Source: Camellia lanceoleosa
Taxonomy: Eukaryota > Streptophyta > Magnoliopsida > Ericales > Theaceae
Direction of reading: 5' to 3'
Assembly (NCBI GenBank): GCA_025200525.1
Contig: CM045770.1
Coordinates: 88,126,084 to 88,190,083, forward strand
DNA length: 64,000 bases
Under the pieces are notes generated by a model, which saw only the letters and a list, made by a program, of their open reading frames with translations, had not been told where the DNA came from and ran no database searches. The position numbers and the translations under genes are program-made. Each line of letters starts with the position of its first letter. The stretch's first letter is position 1. Shown piece after piece: positions 47,349 to 59,542 of the stretch.

Positions 47349-48530
47349 AAAAATTATTAACAACCAAAAATATATTTCTCCCTTTTTAATGATTGTTAAT
47401 ATTTATTTTTAGGAAATATTACATTATAAGCACCTAAAATGTAAAACAATTCATTAAAAATTGGAAAAAAATTATTTAAAAAAAGAAAAGAAATATTACT
47501 CTAGAAGCAAAAAAAAGAAAAACCGGAGCCGATCGGGCTGTGGTTCTGTGCCCCATAAGGGTTTGTAAGATGCTACTGCCCCATTATATTTGAGGATTCT
47601 ATTAAGTGGTTTTGATTTTAATTTTTTGAATTTAATTTTTTTAAATTAAAAGTTTTTTATTTTTTGTATTTTTTTGTTTTTAGTAAATATTTTTTGAAAT
47701 TATAAATAATTTTCTTAATTTTTTAGATATACCTTACTTAGATGTGTTTAAAATGTAAAATATTTTAAAAAATTAATAAATCTACAAAAATACGAAAAAT
47801 GTACTGAATTCTACTATTTTTTTATTTTATATTTTTGGTATTTAGTAAATTTTCTAAAGATTTTTTTTCAAATATTAAGTATATTTATGTTAGATGTATC
47901 TTAGAAATTAAAAAAATTACTTAGAATATTAGAAAAAAAAATCAGTAAAAATAAAAAAATACGAAAAACAAAAAACAAAAATTTTAATTTTCTGAAAACT
48001 GAATCCTGAAAATCCAAACTAAACACACTGATTTATACTCCAAAAATTAATTACTATGCTCAATATCTTAGTACGTTATATTAAATTATGTAAGTATATA
48101 ATTTATTTTCAATACACCTTATCACTCTGTTTAGTTTTGATTTTCAAAATTCATTGTTCAGAAAATTTTACTTTTTTGTTTTTCATATTTTTTTGTTTCA
48201 ATGAATTTTTAAAAATATTTTAAGCATTTTTTTAATTTTTAGACACACCTAATCAATATACTTAAAAAGTATAATATTTGTGAAAAAAAATATTTAAAAA
48301 ATTCACTAAATACCAAAAAAAAAAAAAGAAAAAGAAAGAAAATTCAAGACATTTTTTTTTATTTTTGTGTATTTATTAATTTTTAAAAATATTTTTTCAC
48401 AAATATTTTATTTTTTAGATATATCTAAGTAAGATTCCTTTAACAAAGTAAAAAAATTATTTAAAATTTAAAAAATATTCACTAAAAAAAACATGAAAAT
48501 TAAAAAAAACTCATGTGTTTGGTTTGTATT
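47349..48530. repeat. Two copies of an AT-rich dispersed repeat
   Basis: Segments at about 47,595-48,030 and 48,125-48,530 share the order TTTTAGTAAATTTT, TTTTTAGATATACCTTA/ATATCTAAGTAAG and terminal CAAACTAAACACAC-type motifs. A third copy lies in the CACTA element at about 53,960-54,405. They look like a MITE of about 420 bp with ends related to GTGTGTTTGGTTTG. Exact ends are uncertain. Confidence 0.5.
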
Positions 48531-48636
48531 TTGAAATAAATTTTCAAAAAAAAAAATTTGGAGAGAGAGTCGACAAATTTTCTTGGTTTGTTTGGTTGTA
48601 TATTTTAAAAATAGTTTTGGAGTTTGAGAAGATTTA

Positions 48637-49122
48637 GTGGGTGTTTGGGGTAAACTAAAAAAATACACTTTTTGACTTTTTCTACTAAAAAAGTAGAGAA
48701 AAAATATGTATGTTTGAAATTTTTTTTGATTTTTTACGAAAAAATGTGTAATAAAATATTATAGTAAATATCAAAATTATCAAATTATCCTTTTTGACTC
48801 AAATTGATACTTTTTGACTCAAATTTGGTGAAAATTTTGAGTAAGCGTTGGAGATGCTCTAACACAATCAATGTTGCTGCGTTGACTTTCTCTCTTCTTT
48901 CAATTTTTTTATTTTTTATTTTTTATTTATGGGAATGTGGCTTACATTGTGTTACATTTTCTTTTTCTTTTTATGGGAAATTGTGGCTGCACAGTCTGAA
49001 TTGTTTTTTTTTTTTTGATCTGAAAAATTTCTCGTCAAAATATAGGTGAATAGTATGAAATTTTTTGTTTTTTTGGTGATTTTTTGACTTTTTAGCTTTT
49101 ATATGTGATACCAAACAACCCC
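48637..49122. mobile_element. Harbinger-like MITE (486 bp)
   Basis: The ends GTGGGTGTTTGGGGT and (reversed) GGGGTTGTTTGGTAT form inverted repeats, and TTA flanks both sides (48,634-48,636 and 49,123-49,125). The interior has the same CTTTTTGACTTTTT motifs as other MITEs here. Confidence 0.65.
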
Positions 49123-49125
49123 TTA

Positions 49126-51170
49126 ATATTTTGTTGTTGTTGAATAGATGCGTGTGAGAAAGAAAGTGATTGATTGATGTGTAATAGAGAGAGAAGTAAT
49201 TTTAGAATTTTTTTGAGAAAATTTGTAACCAAACATGTTTTTGAAAATTTTCTTCCAAAAACATGTTTCAAAACACAAACCAAACACACCTTCAATTTCA
49301 AGAAAATTGAATTTAAAAAATTGAAACCAAACATATTGTATATTTTTGTATAAATTATCCTTGAATAATATAATATTTTAATTTTATGATACACCCAAAT
49401 AATATAAAATATATTGAAAAAACTCTCTCTCTTATCTTCTCAGCCACTCTTAGGCGCAACATTATCTTCTCAGTCTTTTCATTGCCAATTACTAAAGAAG
49501 ATTATTTTGTTTGGATTTTTAGACCTGAACAAAGTGAATTTATTTGGATTTTAAAGTCCGAACAACATTGACGTAAAACAAAACTAAATATTCATTTTTG
49601 TGTTAAAAAAAAAACATAGAAATTAAGAAATGTACTTTGATATTTATGTGAATACTTATCTCATCTTTGATGGATTGTTTCAAGAAAAAGTTTTGATTAT
49701 TATTCTCATTCATTGTTTGATTTTGTTCACATTTTATTTATTTTATTTTAATTTTCTATTCGTAAGTAACAACAAAATAAAAAATAATGATATTGATGAT
49801 AATGGTGAGTGTTGATGTGGTGAATTGGAGTTTTGGAATGAAAAAGAAAAAAAAAAAAAAAAAAAAAACTGGGGAAAGAAGATTTAAAATATAATAAAAA
49901 CAAAAATTTCAAAATTTTAATTACATGTACTAAATTATTTTTTTTAGTGCAAATCGATTCAACCCTACTTTTTGGCTACATTTGCAAGTTTCAAGCTGGG
50001 CCTATAAAATATTTAGTGGTATGGCCGGCCCAGTATACGCAATTCCCACCAAAAACGAAGAATGGGAAACCAAAAAAATAAAAGATCAGGATTTCACTAT
50101 TATAACAAAATAGATTTTAAATTTTGTCAATTTAAATTTAATTTTTTAAATTTATTTTCAATTGAAATTATCTATCTATTTTCATTAAGTATAACTCATA
50201 GAAAAAAAAAATATTTTAGTCCTTAAATTTAACAAAAAATGATATTTTAGAGATTTTATACACACTTACATTTCCTTCAATGACTAAAATATTATTATTA
50301 TTATTTTTTTTTAATCAATTTTACTTAATGAAAAAAGGGATGATTGTTTAGATTAAAAATACATAAAAAAAAATTAATGTTTAAATTGATAAAATTAAAA
50401 ATTTAATTGGAGAAAATTGTTGAAAAATTTAATCTAAGGATCGTATAAGGCATTAGGTCCTATGAATATTTTTTTCTTAGAGATAAATTCACTCTTGGTA
50501 AAATATTGTGGTGACAAGTCTATTTATTATTTTGGAGGATATTTTGTTTTCAATTTTACCATTTAATTTATCTGTTGACTTTTTTTTGTCTATTTGATCT
50601 TTTTAATTTTTTTGACTATCTGTTTAAATTTGTATCTATCCGTTCATTTTTTCCTCTATGCATTTAATTTTTTCCCTTATCTGTTGAAATTCTATCTGTG
50701 TGAAATTCTTATCCTAATTTTTATCTGTCTAGAATTGATTTGTTCAATTTCTTTCTTCCCAAATTTTTTCTTATTTGTTCAATTTTTACCAACAATGATA
50801 TGTTGAAACCAACCATGGTCTAATCTGTTGAAACAGATTTGGGTCCAAAAGAAATGGATTTATCAATATATTTTCCATATTACATAGTGTTAAGCAATCT
50901 TCACTGTATTTAAAAGATTTTAATTCTATTGTGTACAAAACAACAATTAGAATTAAAGAAATAAAGAAAAGGAGAGAATATGTTTGATTACAAAAATCAA
51001 ACTCGAAATAAAAATAAATAAATAAATAACAGATTTTATTTTGTTACAAAAATAAAATTAAAATCTGATTAAATAAACAAATTAAAAAAACAGAATAAAA
51101 TTAAACAACTTACTTGGTTAATTTCTTTGAATTACTTTTCTGATCAAGTCCAGTGTTTAACATTATGTCC
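49126..51170. other. AT-rich intergenic region
   Basis: Poly-A/T runs (for example near 49,850) and short low-complexity frames only. I see no gene. Confidence 0.5.
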
Positions 51171-51500
51171 TTAAGACAGATTCGTCCTCTCCACGGTGCT
51201 TTCAGAATTTTGGACGTCTATCTCCCAGGATGAAATGATCTTACCACAAATAATAGCAGCACTACAAACTGTTTGCTTTACGAACACACTAAGTGTTTAC
51301 ACTTTTTCTTTTAGAAATAAAATGCAGCAAGATGAAGAATAGAATTAGCAGAGGTGAAATACGAAATTTCTGAATTAATTACATCAAATGAGGGTGGTCC
51401 TATTTATAGATGTGAAGGTGACTCTTGGTTTTGAATTGAACAGGTATGATACCTGTTGGTTTTGAATTTGAATCTGTTTATAATTAAAACAGATAGCAAA
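51171..51500 (-). promoter_or_regulatory. Possible reversed LTR or promoter with TATA box
   Basis: On the minus strand CTATAAATAG (51,400-51,409) is followed downstream by a leader-like sequence in a pattern seen in Copia-type LTRs. I cannot define ends, so an old solo LTR is only a suggestion. Confidence 0.3.
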
Positions 51501-52846
51501 AAACGGGAAGGGCCCTATTTGGATGAACACTAAAGTCAAACCAGTTTATTTGAATTAAATTCAAATGTTTTTGGCCCAAAAAAATTAGTATTGGGCCGAA
51601 CAAGCCCAATCCAACCTTACACCACCCAACCTCCCGACGGACGGATGACGCGATGACAGCCACAAGTGATTTTTGGGTCCAATGGGTCTAGCCCATTTTG
51701 CCCATAACCTCTCCCTCTAAAACACTTGGGTACCCCTTGGGGCACACCCCAAGTACCAAACCTATGCCTTATAAACCCTTTCAAATCCTCCCACCAAATC
51801 AATGTGGGACAAGCCTTATTCAAACTTTTAAGGAATTTCCACCAAAATTCCATTTCCATGGAGCATACTTTGGCTTCAATTTTTCATTCACTCGGTAATG
51901 GTTTTGAGCAACCAAATATACCACGTGAATCACAACGCGGCATAGAACGCGTTACCACTTTGACCCGTGTAAATCGATGCACGGGGCCCATCTAAAAATT
52001 AGACCAAACTTAGAAAAAAATTCTGGTTTTACCCAGAATTTTATAACCATTTCCAACACATAGATCACACATAGAGAGAAGAAAAGAGAAAGAAGAGATG
52101 CGCCTTTGATTTTAATTAACCTCCCAACAACCACACCCAAATTCCTCAACTCAGATACCTTAAAACCCTACTACACAACCCTCAATGGCATTACCATCAA
52201 GAGGCCTTGCATCTCTAACCGAACCACCTAGTTCCTGATCGATTCCTTTGACATGTTGAAGTTGAGCTTGTTCTGTGATGATCACTCCGTTTCCTTACAC
52301 AAGCGCAAGAGTCTTTGATGCATCGCTCGGAAGAGACGCCGCCACTTGTTCCAATCGATTTCCGGACGGAGCAGTGATTGGGCTATGCATTGACACTGAA
52401 GAGAGATCTGTGATGGTAAATGGCTTCGTGAGGTTTTCGATGGGAACAAGTTCTAGGGTTTGGTGGTGATCAAGATCAGTTTTTCCACTGAAAAAGAGAA
52501 AGAGAGAGAAGTGGTAGTGATCGAGAGCTGCTTTTCCACCAGAGAAGAGAAAAAGAAGATGGACGGTGGGTGGTGGTGGTGTTTGATTTGTTTTTCCATC
52601 ATATAGCATATATATATATATATATGGGTAGTTTGATTATTTTACAAGAATTTGTCTTTATGAACAAAATATTTTAAAGTATGGACTTTTGAGTAAAGAT
52701 AATCCAAAGTTAAATTTATAAACTGAGTGTCCAATTTAATATTTATTTTAATATTTGTTTGATACTTAAAAAAAAAAAAAAACAAAAAGCATGCGCAAAC
52801 CAAGCATGAAAACTCTCTCACAGAGACCCACCCATTGTTTTAATTA
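51501..52846. other. Intergenic region with a small unidentified frame
   Basis: A TATA-like CTTATAAACC near 51,768 and the motif CAATGTGGGACAAG near 51,800 recall plant LTR or promoter sequence. An ORF at 52,275-52,469 contains NRFPDGAVIGLCIDTEER, which I do not recognise. It could be a gene fragment or chance. Confidence 0.35.
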
Positions 52847-53045
52847 TAGGTATGCACAGTGCGGTTCGGATGATTTGAGAGTAAAATTATAAACTTAATA
52901 ACGGATTGGCGGATTGACAAATTATGATTTGGGCAGTTTTGGACAGATTAGGGAGTTGAAAAATATTCTAACTAATTATTAAACATTTGCGTAATATATA
53001 ACACTAATTTATATAATATTTTTTATATATATAACACAAACTAAT
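52847..53045. repeat. Partial reversed copy of the hAT-like element
   Basis: Starting TAGGTATGCACAG, this matches the reverse complement of the right half of the element at 22,696-23,166 (shared GAGAGTAAAATTA and AATATATAACACTAATTT). The other end is missing. Confidence 0.7.
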
Positions 53046-53269
53046 TGTAGTGACCATAATTTTTCTTAAGTCATTATTATTATTATTATTATTACTTTAT
53101 TTTATTTTTTTGGCTTTATTAATTGCGTAGATATATGAAAATTTAATGTGATATTTAATTATATATAATTAATCCAAATATATATATATAGGTGTTATAT
53201 ATATTCATCTTATATACATCAAAGGTGTTCGGGTGATAATAGGAAATTAGGTTATAATAGTGTTGTCAC

Positions 53270-53303
<34 letters not shown>

Positions 53304-53440
53304 ATAAATAGAGAGTGCACAATTGAGAGAGAGACTCAGTGATTAAGGTTTTGAAGCCGCAACAGCCATGAGAAGAAAGAGAAGAGGAGGAAAAAAAAAA
53401 GGTTAGGGTTTTATTTTAGTGACTTCATTAATCCAAATAT
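53046..53440. other. Flank left of the CACTA element
   Basis: TTA and GA microsatellites (GA at 53,271-53,301). No gene recognised. Confidence 0.5.
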
Positions 53441-53459
53441 CACTACAACAAAAAAGGCC

Positions 53460-53945
53460 TTTGGTGACAGACTGATTTTGTCTCTAAACATCAAATTTTT
53501 GTCACTAAAGTGATCTGCGACGAAAAAAATTTGTCACCACGTTCGTGGCCTATACGTCGTCGCTGAAAGTACCTGGTGACGAAAAACAGTTTTGTTGCCT
53601 ATTTTTCATTTTTGGCGACGAAATGTTTTGTCTCCAAATGTTAAAATTTTCATTTTCTAAAACATCAATTTCATCACTAAAACTAAATAATATTTTATTT
53701 TAATTATTTTTGGCGACGAAATATTTCATCGCCAAATATATTTTAGTGACGAAAGTTTTTCTCACCAATGATATGGATTAAGGTGACAAAAAAATTCGTC
53801 ACTAAAATGAGCAAAAAAGAAAATTATTCAATGACAAAAAACATTGTCACCAAATATTTCAATTTAGCGACAAAATATTCAGCAAGTGTGACGAAATTAT
53901 TGGTTTCGTACTATATCATTAGTAACAAAATTATTCGTCATGTTT
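53460..53945. repeat. Left subterminal repeats of the CACTA element
   Basis: About a dozen copies of GGTGACGAAA, GCGACGAAA and TTCGTCACTAAA in both orientations. In En/Spm such motifs bind the TNPA protein. A dispersed MITE (about 53,960-54,405) splits this region from one more motif pair at 54,411-54,440. Confidence 0.85.
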
Positions 53946-54599
53946 TGTGAAAACTTTAACCTTGCTTGTTTCCACTTTTCAAAAAACACTTTTCAGAAAA
54001 TTTAACTTTTTTATTTTCTGTGTTTTTTAGTTTTTGCTGAATTTTTTAAATATTTTAAGCAATTTTTTTACTTTTTAGACACCTAACACAAATACACTTA
54101 AAAAGTAAAAAAATTGTAAAAAAAATCTTTTAAAAATTCACTCAATACCAAAAATACAAAAAAAAAAAAAAAAAAATACAAAAATTCAGTACATTTTTTT
54201 ATATTTTTATGCATTTATTAATTTTTTAAAATATTTTTTTACAAATTTTTTACTTTTTAGATACATCTAAGTAAGGTGCATCTAAAAAAGTAAAAAAAAT
54301 GTTTAAAATTTAAAAAATATTCACTAAAAACAAAAAAATACGAAAACCACAAAAATCAGTTTTTAAAAAACTTAATCTAGAAAACTCAAACCAAACACAC
54401 TAAATAGCGACATTTTTTATTTCGTCACTAATAAAAATTAAAAATTTGAAAATAGGGGTACTATTTTCTTCCGAAATTTTTTCTTTTTAGTAACAATTCC
54501 CTGCGCATTTCAATAACCTGTTCAATAAAATATCTATTACAAATCAATACAAAAATCTATTCATTTTCATAAATATCACAATCAAATTTCAACACTATC

Positions 54600-54880
54600 C
54601 ACAAAAATACAATATGAGCTTCATGCAGATTATAAACATGTCTCCTAATATCTACAAAAAACGTCTACTAATATCCACAAAAATATAATATCAACCACAT
54701 GCGGATTACCAAACACATCTCCTAATATCCAACAAAAAATATGTCTACTAATATCAACAAAAATAAAATATCAAGGGCGGATTACCAAACATGCCCTGTA
54801 ATACCAACAAAAATATAAAATTTACAACGCAACCAAAATACATGTAAGGTAATATGAACAAAAACACAAAATGAGCTACC
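54600..54880. repeat. Imperfect short repeats
   Basis: Variations on CTAATATCCACAAAAATATA and GCGGATTACCAAACA recur four to five times with irregular spacing. Confidence 0.55.
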
Positions 54881-54998
54881 ATCTGCCCTCTAAATTACCA
54901 AATATGTCCATATCAAATCTCGAATCTGCATAAAAATGAAAAAAAAAAAAAATGCAAGTTAGACAATTATTATCTTATCCATAAATTATACAATTTAA

Positions 54999-57765
54999 CA
55001 TGCATTTTTCGAATTAGTTTTCAAATCGGGAGTCCAGTTCAAGTTCCGTTAGTTTCCACAACTTACATTGGTTCCTCCTGATGTGTTTGAGATGTTCCCT
55101 GGGCCGTTCCGTGGCTATTACACGATTTTGGCCCCCGAAGGTCTATTTTCAAGGTTAAGTGTGAAAAAGTGTAATTTTGGACGTAGTTTTCAAACCGGGA
55201 GTCCCGTGCTAGTTCCGTAAGTTTCCACAACTCACATTGGTCCCTCCCGAAGTGTTTGACGTGTTCCCCGGGCCGTCTTGTGGCTGTTGCACGATTTTGG
55301 CCTCCGATGGCCTACTTTTCAAGCTTAAGTGTGAAAAAGTACATTATTGGACTTAGTTTTCAAACTGAGAGTCCCATGCTAGTTTCGTAAGTTTCCACAA
55401 CTCATATTAGTCCCTCCCGAGGTATTTGAGGTATTCCCTAGGCCGTCTCGTGGCTGTTGCACGATTTTGGCCTCCAGTGGCCTATTTTGAAGCTTAAGTG
55501 TGAAAAAGTGCAATTTTGGACTTAGTTTTCAAATCGGGAGTCCCGTGCTAGTTTTGTAAGTTTTCACAACTCACATTGGTCCCTCTCGAGGTGTTTAAGG
55601 TGTTTCTCGGGCTGTCTCGTGGCTGTTGCATGATTTTGGCCTCCGGTGGCCTATTTTGAAGCTTAAGTGTGAAAAAGTACATTTTTTGACTTAGTTTTCA
55701 AATTGGGAGTCCCGTGCTAGGTCTGTAAGTTTCCAAAACTCACATTGGTCCCTCTCGAGGTGTTTGAGGTGTTCCTTGGGCCGTCTCATGGCTGTTGCAC
55801 GATTTTGGCCTCCGGTGGCCTATTTTGAAGCTTAAGTGTGAAAAAGTACATTTTTCGACTTAGTTTTCAAACCGGGAGTCCTGTGCTAGTTCTGTAAGTT
55901 TCCACAACTCACATTGGTCCCTCCTAAGGTGTTTGAGGTGTTACCCGGACCGTCTCATGGCTGTTGCACGATTTTGGCCTCCGATGGCCTATTTTTGAAG
56001 CTTAAGTGCGAAAAAGTGAATTTTTCGACTTAGTTTTCGAACCGGGAGTCCCGTGCTAGTTCCGTAAGTTTTCACAACTTACTTTGGTCCCTCTCGAGGT
56101 GTTTGAGGTGTTACCCGGGCCGTCTCGTGACTGTTGCATGATTTTGGCCCCCGAAGGCCTATTTTCAAGCTTAAGTGTGAAAAAATGCATTTTTGGACTT
56201 AGTTTTCAAACTGGGAGTCCCGTGCTAGTTCCGTAAGTTTCCAAAACTTACATTGGTCCCTCCCGAGGTGTTTGAGGTGTTTCCGGGGCCGTCTCGTGGC
56301 TATTACACGATGTTGGCCTCCGACAGCCTATTTTCAAGCTTAAGTGTGAAAAAGTGCATTTTTGAACATAGTTTTCAAACCGGGAGTCCCGTGCTAGTTC
56401 CGTAAGTTTTCACAACTCACATTGGTCCCTCCCGAGTTGTTTGAGGTGTTATCCCGGCCGTCTCATGGCTGTTGCACGATTTTGGCCTCCGATGGTCTAT
56501 TTTTGAAGTTTAAGTGTGAAAAAGTGTATTTTTGGACTTAGTTTTCGAACTAGGAGTCCCGTGCTAGTTCCGTAAGTTTTTACAACTTACTTTGGTCCCT
56601 TCCAAAGTGTTTGAGGTGTTACCTGGGCTGTCTCATGGCTGTTGCATGATTTTGGCCCCCGAAGGCCTATTTTCAAGCTTAATTGTGAAAAAATGCATTT
56701 TTGGACTTAGTTTTCAAACTGGGAGTCCCGTGCTAGTTCCGTAAGTTTCCACAACTCACATTGGTCCCTCCCAAGGTATTTGAGGTGTTTCTCGGGCCGT
56801 CTCATAGCTGTTACATGATGTTGGCCTCCGACGGCCTATTTTCAAGCTTAAGTGTAAAAAAGTGTATTTTTGGACATAGTTTTCAAACCGGAAGTCCCGT
56901 GCTAGTTCCGTAAGGTTTCACAACTCACATTGGTCCCTCCCGAGATGTTTGAGGTGTTACCCGGGCCGTCTCATGGCTGTTGCACGATTTTGGCCTCCGA
57001 TGGCCTATTTTTGAAGCTTAAGTGTGACAAAGTGCATTTTTCGACTTAGTTTTCGAATCGGGAGTCCTGTGCTAGTTCCGTAAGTTTTCACAACTTATTT
57101 TGGTCCCTCCCGAGGTGTTTGAGGTGTTACCCGGGCCGTCTCGTGGCTGTTGCATGATTTTGGCCCCCGAAGGCCTATTTTCAAGCTTAAGTGTGAAAAA
57201 ATGCATTTTTGGACTTAATTTTCAAACTGGGAGTCCCGTGCTAGTTCCGTAAGTTTCCACAACTCACATTGGTCCCTCCCGAGGTGTTTGAGGTGTTTCC
57301 GGGGCCGTCTTGTGGTTGTTACACGATGTTGGCCTCCGATGGCCTATTTTCAAGCTTAACTGTGAACAAGTGCAGTTTTGGACTTAGTTTTCAAATTGGG
57401 AGTCCCGTGCTAGTTCCGTAAGTTTCCACAACTCAGATTGATTCCTCCTGAGGTGTTTGAGGTGTTTCCTGGGCCGTCTCATGGCTATTGCACGATTTTG
57501 GCCCCCAAGGGCCTATTTTCAATCTTAAGTGTGAAAAAAATACATTTTTGGACTTAGTTTTCAAACCGGGAGTCCCGTGCTAGTTCCGTAAATTTTTACA
57601 ACTTATGTTGGTCCCGCCCGACGTGTTTGAGGTGTTTCTCGGGCCATCTCGTGGCTGTTGCACGATTTTGGCCCCCGAACGCCTATTTTCAAGCTTAAGT
57701 GTGAAAAAATACATTTTTGGACTTAGTTTTCAAACCGGGAATCCCATGTTAGTTCCGTAATCACA
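54999..57765. repeat. 169-170-bp tandem satellite array, about 16 units
   Basis: The landmark TCAAACCGGGAGTCC recurs at 55021, 55190, 55360, 55529, 55698, 55867, 56037, 56206, 56375, 56545, 56714, 56883, 57053, 57222, 57391, 57561 and 57730, so every unit is 169 or 170 bp. Units contain CCGTCTCGTGGCTGTTGCAC and GGCCTATTTTCAAGCTTAAG and are much richer in GC than the surroundings. From 56,037 to 57,560 every third unit shares private variants (TTTTCGAA with CAACTTACTTTGGTCCC at 56037, 56545 and 57053; ACGATGTTGGCCTCCGA in the units at 56206, 56714 and 57222), a three-unit higher-order repeat of 508 bp in three copies. No frame stays open. Confidence 0.95.
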
Positions 57766-58038
57766 AATTAATATTTAGGGGATTTCTAAATTTTTCACAG
57801 ACCAACAAAGACTTTGCTTTTGCAATTCAAGGTCTATAGATTGAAGTGTAGTGGAGACAATGAAAGTGAATAAAACAAACCTCTAAGGAAAAACCAAAGA
57901 AACATATGTTCTACCTTAAAAGAAAAAGAAAAAGAAAAATAATAAAATAAATTTATAAATCAAAGACGGCAATAACATCATTGGTCCATATATATATATA
58001 TATTGTACGGGAAAGAAATAAACCTCCTCGTATAATCC
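57766..58038. other. Spacer inside the CACTA element
   Basis: AT-rich spacer between the satellite and the LTR, with a TA microsatellite near 57,990-58,002. Nothing else recognised. Confidence 0.4.
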
Positions 58039-58330
58039 TGTTGATCAAATTTGCGCTCCTCCGTACGACGTCGCTTTATCACCTGAAAACACAAACGTGA
58101 GCTAGCCGGCGGGTGTGTACCGGAAACCTCTCCGATGCCTAAGTCAGTAAGCTTGACAAATAGATAATAGCTCTGTGTATTCAGAAAACAAAGTTGTGGT
58201 ACCTCTCCATAGGTGATGTCTATGAGCTTTTATAGGTTCTGTGTGGCACAATCCTAGTAGGACTTTTACTTCTCCATGCAGAGTCCTACTAGGACTCATA
58301 CTCCTGAAGGATAATGCTTATCTTTCAACA
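58039..58330 (-). repeat. Short 3' LTR with polypurine tract inside the CACTA element
   Basis: On the minus strand the segment starts TGTTGAAAGATAAGC and ends GATCAACA, with inverted TGTTGA/TCAACA termini and a TATA box (CCTATAAAAGCTC). It is preceded on that strand by the purine run AGTGAGGGGGG (58,331-58,341), a classic polypurine tract. About 400 bp of non-coding internal sequence follows to about 58,740, with repeated ACCGGACTAACTCC-type motifs. No second LTR or coding region is seen. Confidence 0.6.
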
Positions 58331-58879
58331 CCCCCCTCACTGCTTAAACCAAGTGAGATGGTTTCACCATGACCGAACTACCATATGACCGAAGTAAACA
58401 CGACTACGCTTAGCCGCAGAATGGGCCGAACTACCCTTAATTCGGCTCTTCCCTCTACTACTCTTACTTCGGCTTCTCATGTACAACTCATGGTGTGGTT
58501 AGACCGAACTAACATGTCAAGACCGGTTAACTCTAAGACCGGTCTAACTCCAAAGCATCTTTAGGCCAGTCTAACTTCAATCTTCTCTTGGACCGGACTA
58601 ACCTCCGGGTTTTGGGACCGGACTAACTCCAAAACTCCACAAGATCGGAGTAACTTATACAGCCATTTTACACGGCCCTTCGTACTGCGGCCCATAACAG
58701 CCCATTACTTAGGTCGGTCCAATTTTCATATAAATTACCCTCTCATATATAATATCCAAACTAGAAAGCAATGTTTGATGTTGTGGAATTGAAAACCCAA
58801 TTGGTAAATTGTAGAAAGCCTACTATCCAAAAACAGCAACTCACAAAAAATAACCAGAAAATAGATGTGTGGTTTAAAC

Positions 58880-59542
58880 CTGCTCAGCAATGCTTGCTAC
58901 TTCGGCATAGGCATCTCGAATACTCTCAGCAAGCCTATGGAGAAATATATTTGATATTCCTCCTGTAGCAATAATAAATGGACCGATAGCTAAAGTAATG
59001 AGAGGGCAATCTGCCAGCAGTTGAGAAATCCAATCACAAGTCCGCTAAAGGAGGTCATGTTATGAATATGACTTCCAACCTGCCAAGCCAAAACTGATCA
59101 AAGGTTACAAGATATTTTAAAAGAGCAAACCAATTCAGAAGCAGCTGACTTTTATAGTAAAACATAAATACTATTTTGAGACAATGTTTCACATCTGTTA
59201 CATACTTTTTCACCGAGAGCAGATCGATGAGCAAAGACTTCACTCAATACTTGGCTTACAATATCTCCATTATTTCTATATGTAAAAAAAAAAAAAAAAA
59301 GAACTCATGTCCTGATCTAATAATACTTGAACATATTTGACCTGATCATTGTAGTCTGCCGTTCTCCAATAATAATCCAGCATTAGACCTTTATTACATA
59401 GAATGAGTTAGTATTGTTACTTGCAAAGAATCAGAATTCATGTGGGGGGAAAAAGAAAAGCAAATAGTGAATGAACATTTGGCTTAGCTATCCAAGCACA
59501 TGCAAAAACACCAATGGCAATATAGACAATGGTCAAAGTAAG
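58880..59542 (-). pseudogene. Captured fragment of an ABCB6/ABCB20-type ABC transporter
   Basis: Read on the minus strand, three exon-like blocks match the first transmembrane domain of plant ABCB6/20 P-glycoproteins in the right order. 59,542-59,488 gives LTIVYIAIGVFACAWI. 59,388-59,206 gives CWIIIGERQTTMIRS, YVQVLLDQDMS and NNGDIVSQVLSEV. 59,079-58,880 gives SGLVIGFLNCWQIAL and GGISNIFLHRLAESIRDAY. GT-AG splice signals remain around some blocks (AG before 59,542 and 59,079; GT after 59,206 and 58,880). It is dead: TCA has become TAA before CWI, a base is lost after MIRS, a poly-T run replaces the codon between SFF and TY, and two bases are inserted after QIAL. The nucleotide-binding domains are absent. 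Confidence 0.85.

Noticed and set aside
52275..52469. Small protein-coding gene
   Set aside because: A 64-codon frame with no recognised domain and no sign of conservation. Kept only as an unidentified frame within the intergenic entry.
54999..57765. CRISPR-like array
   Set aside because: The units are contiguous 169-170-bp tandem repeats in a plant genome, without short repeats separated by unique spacers.
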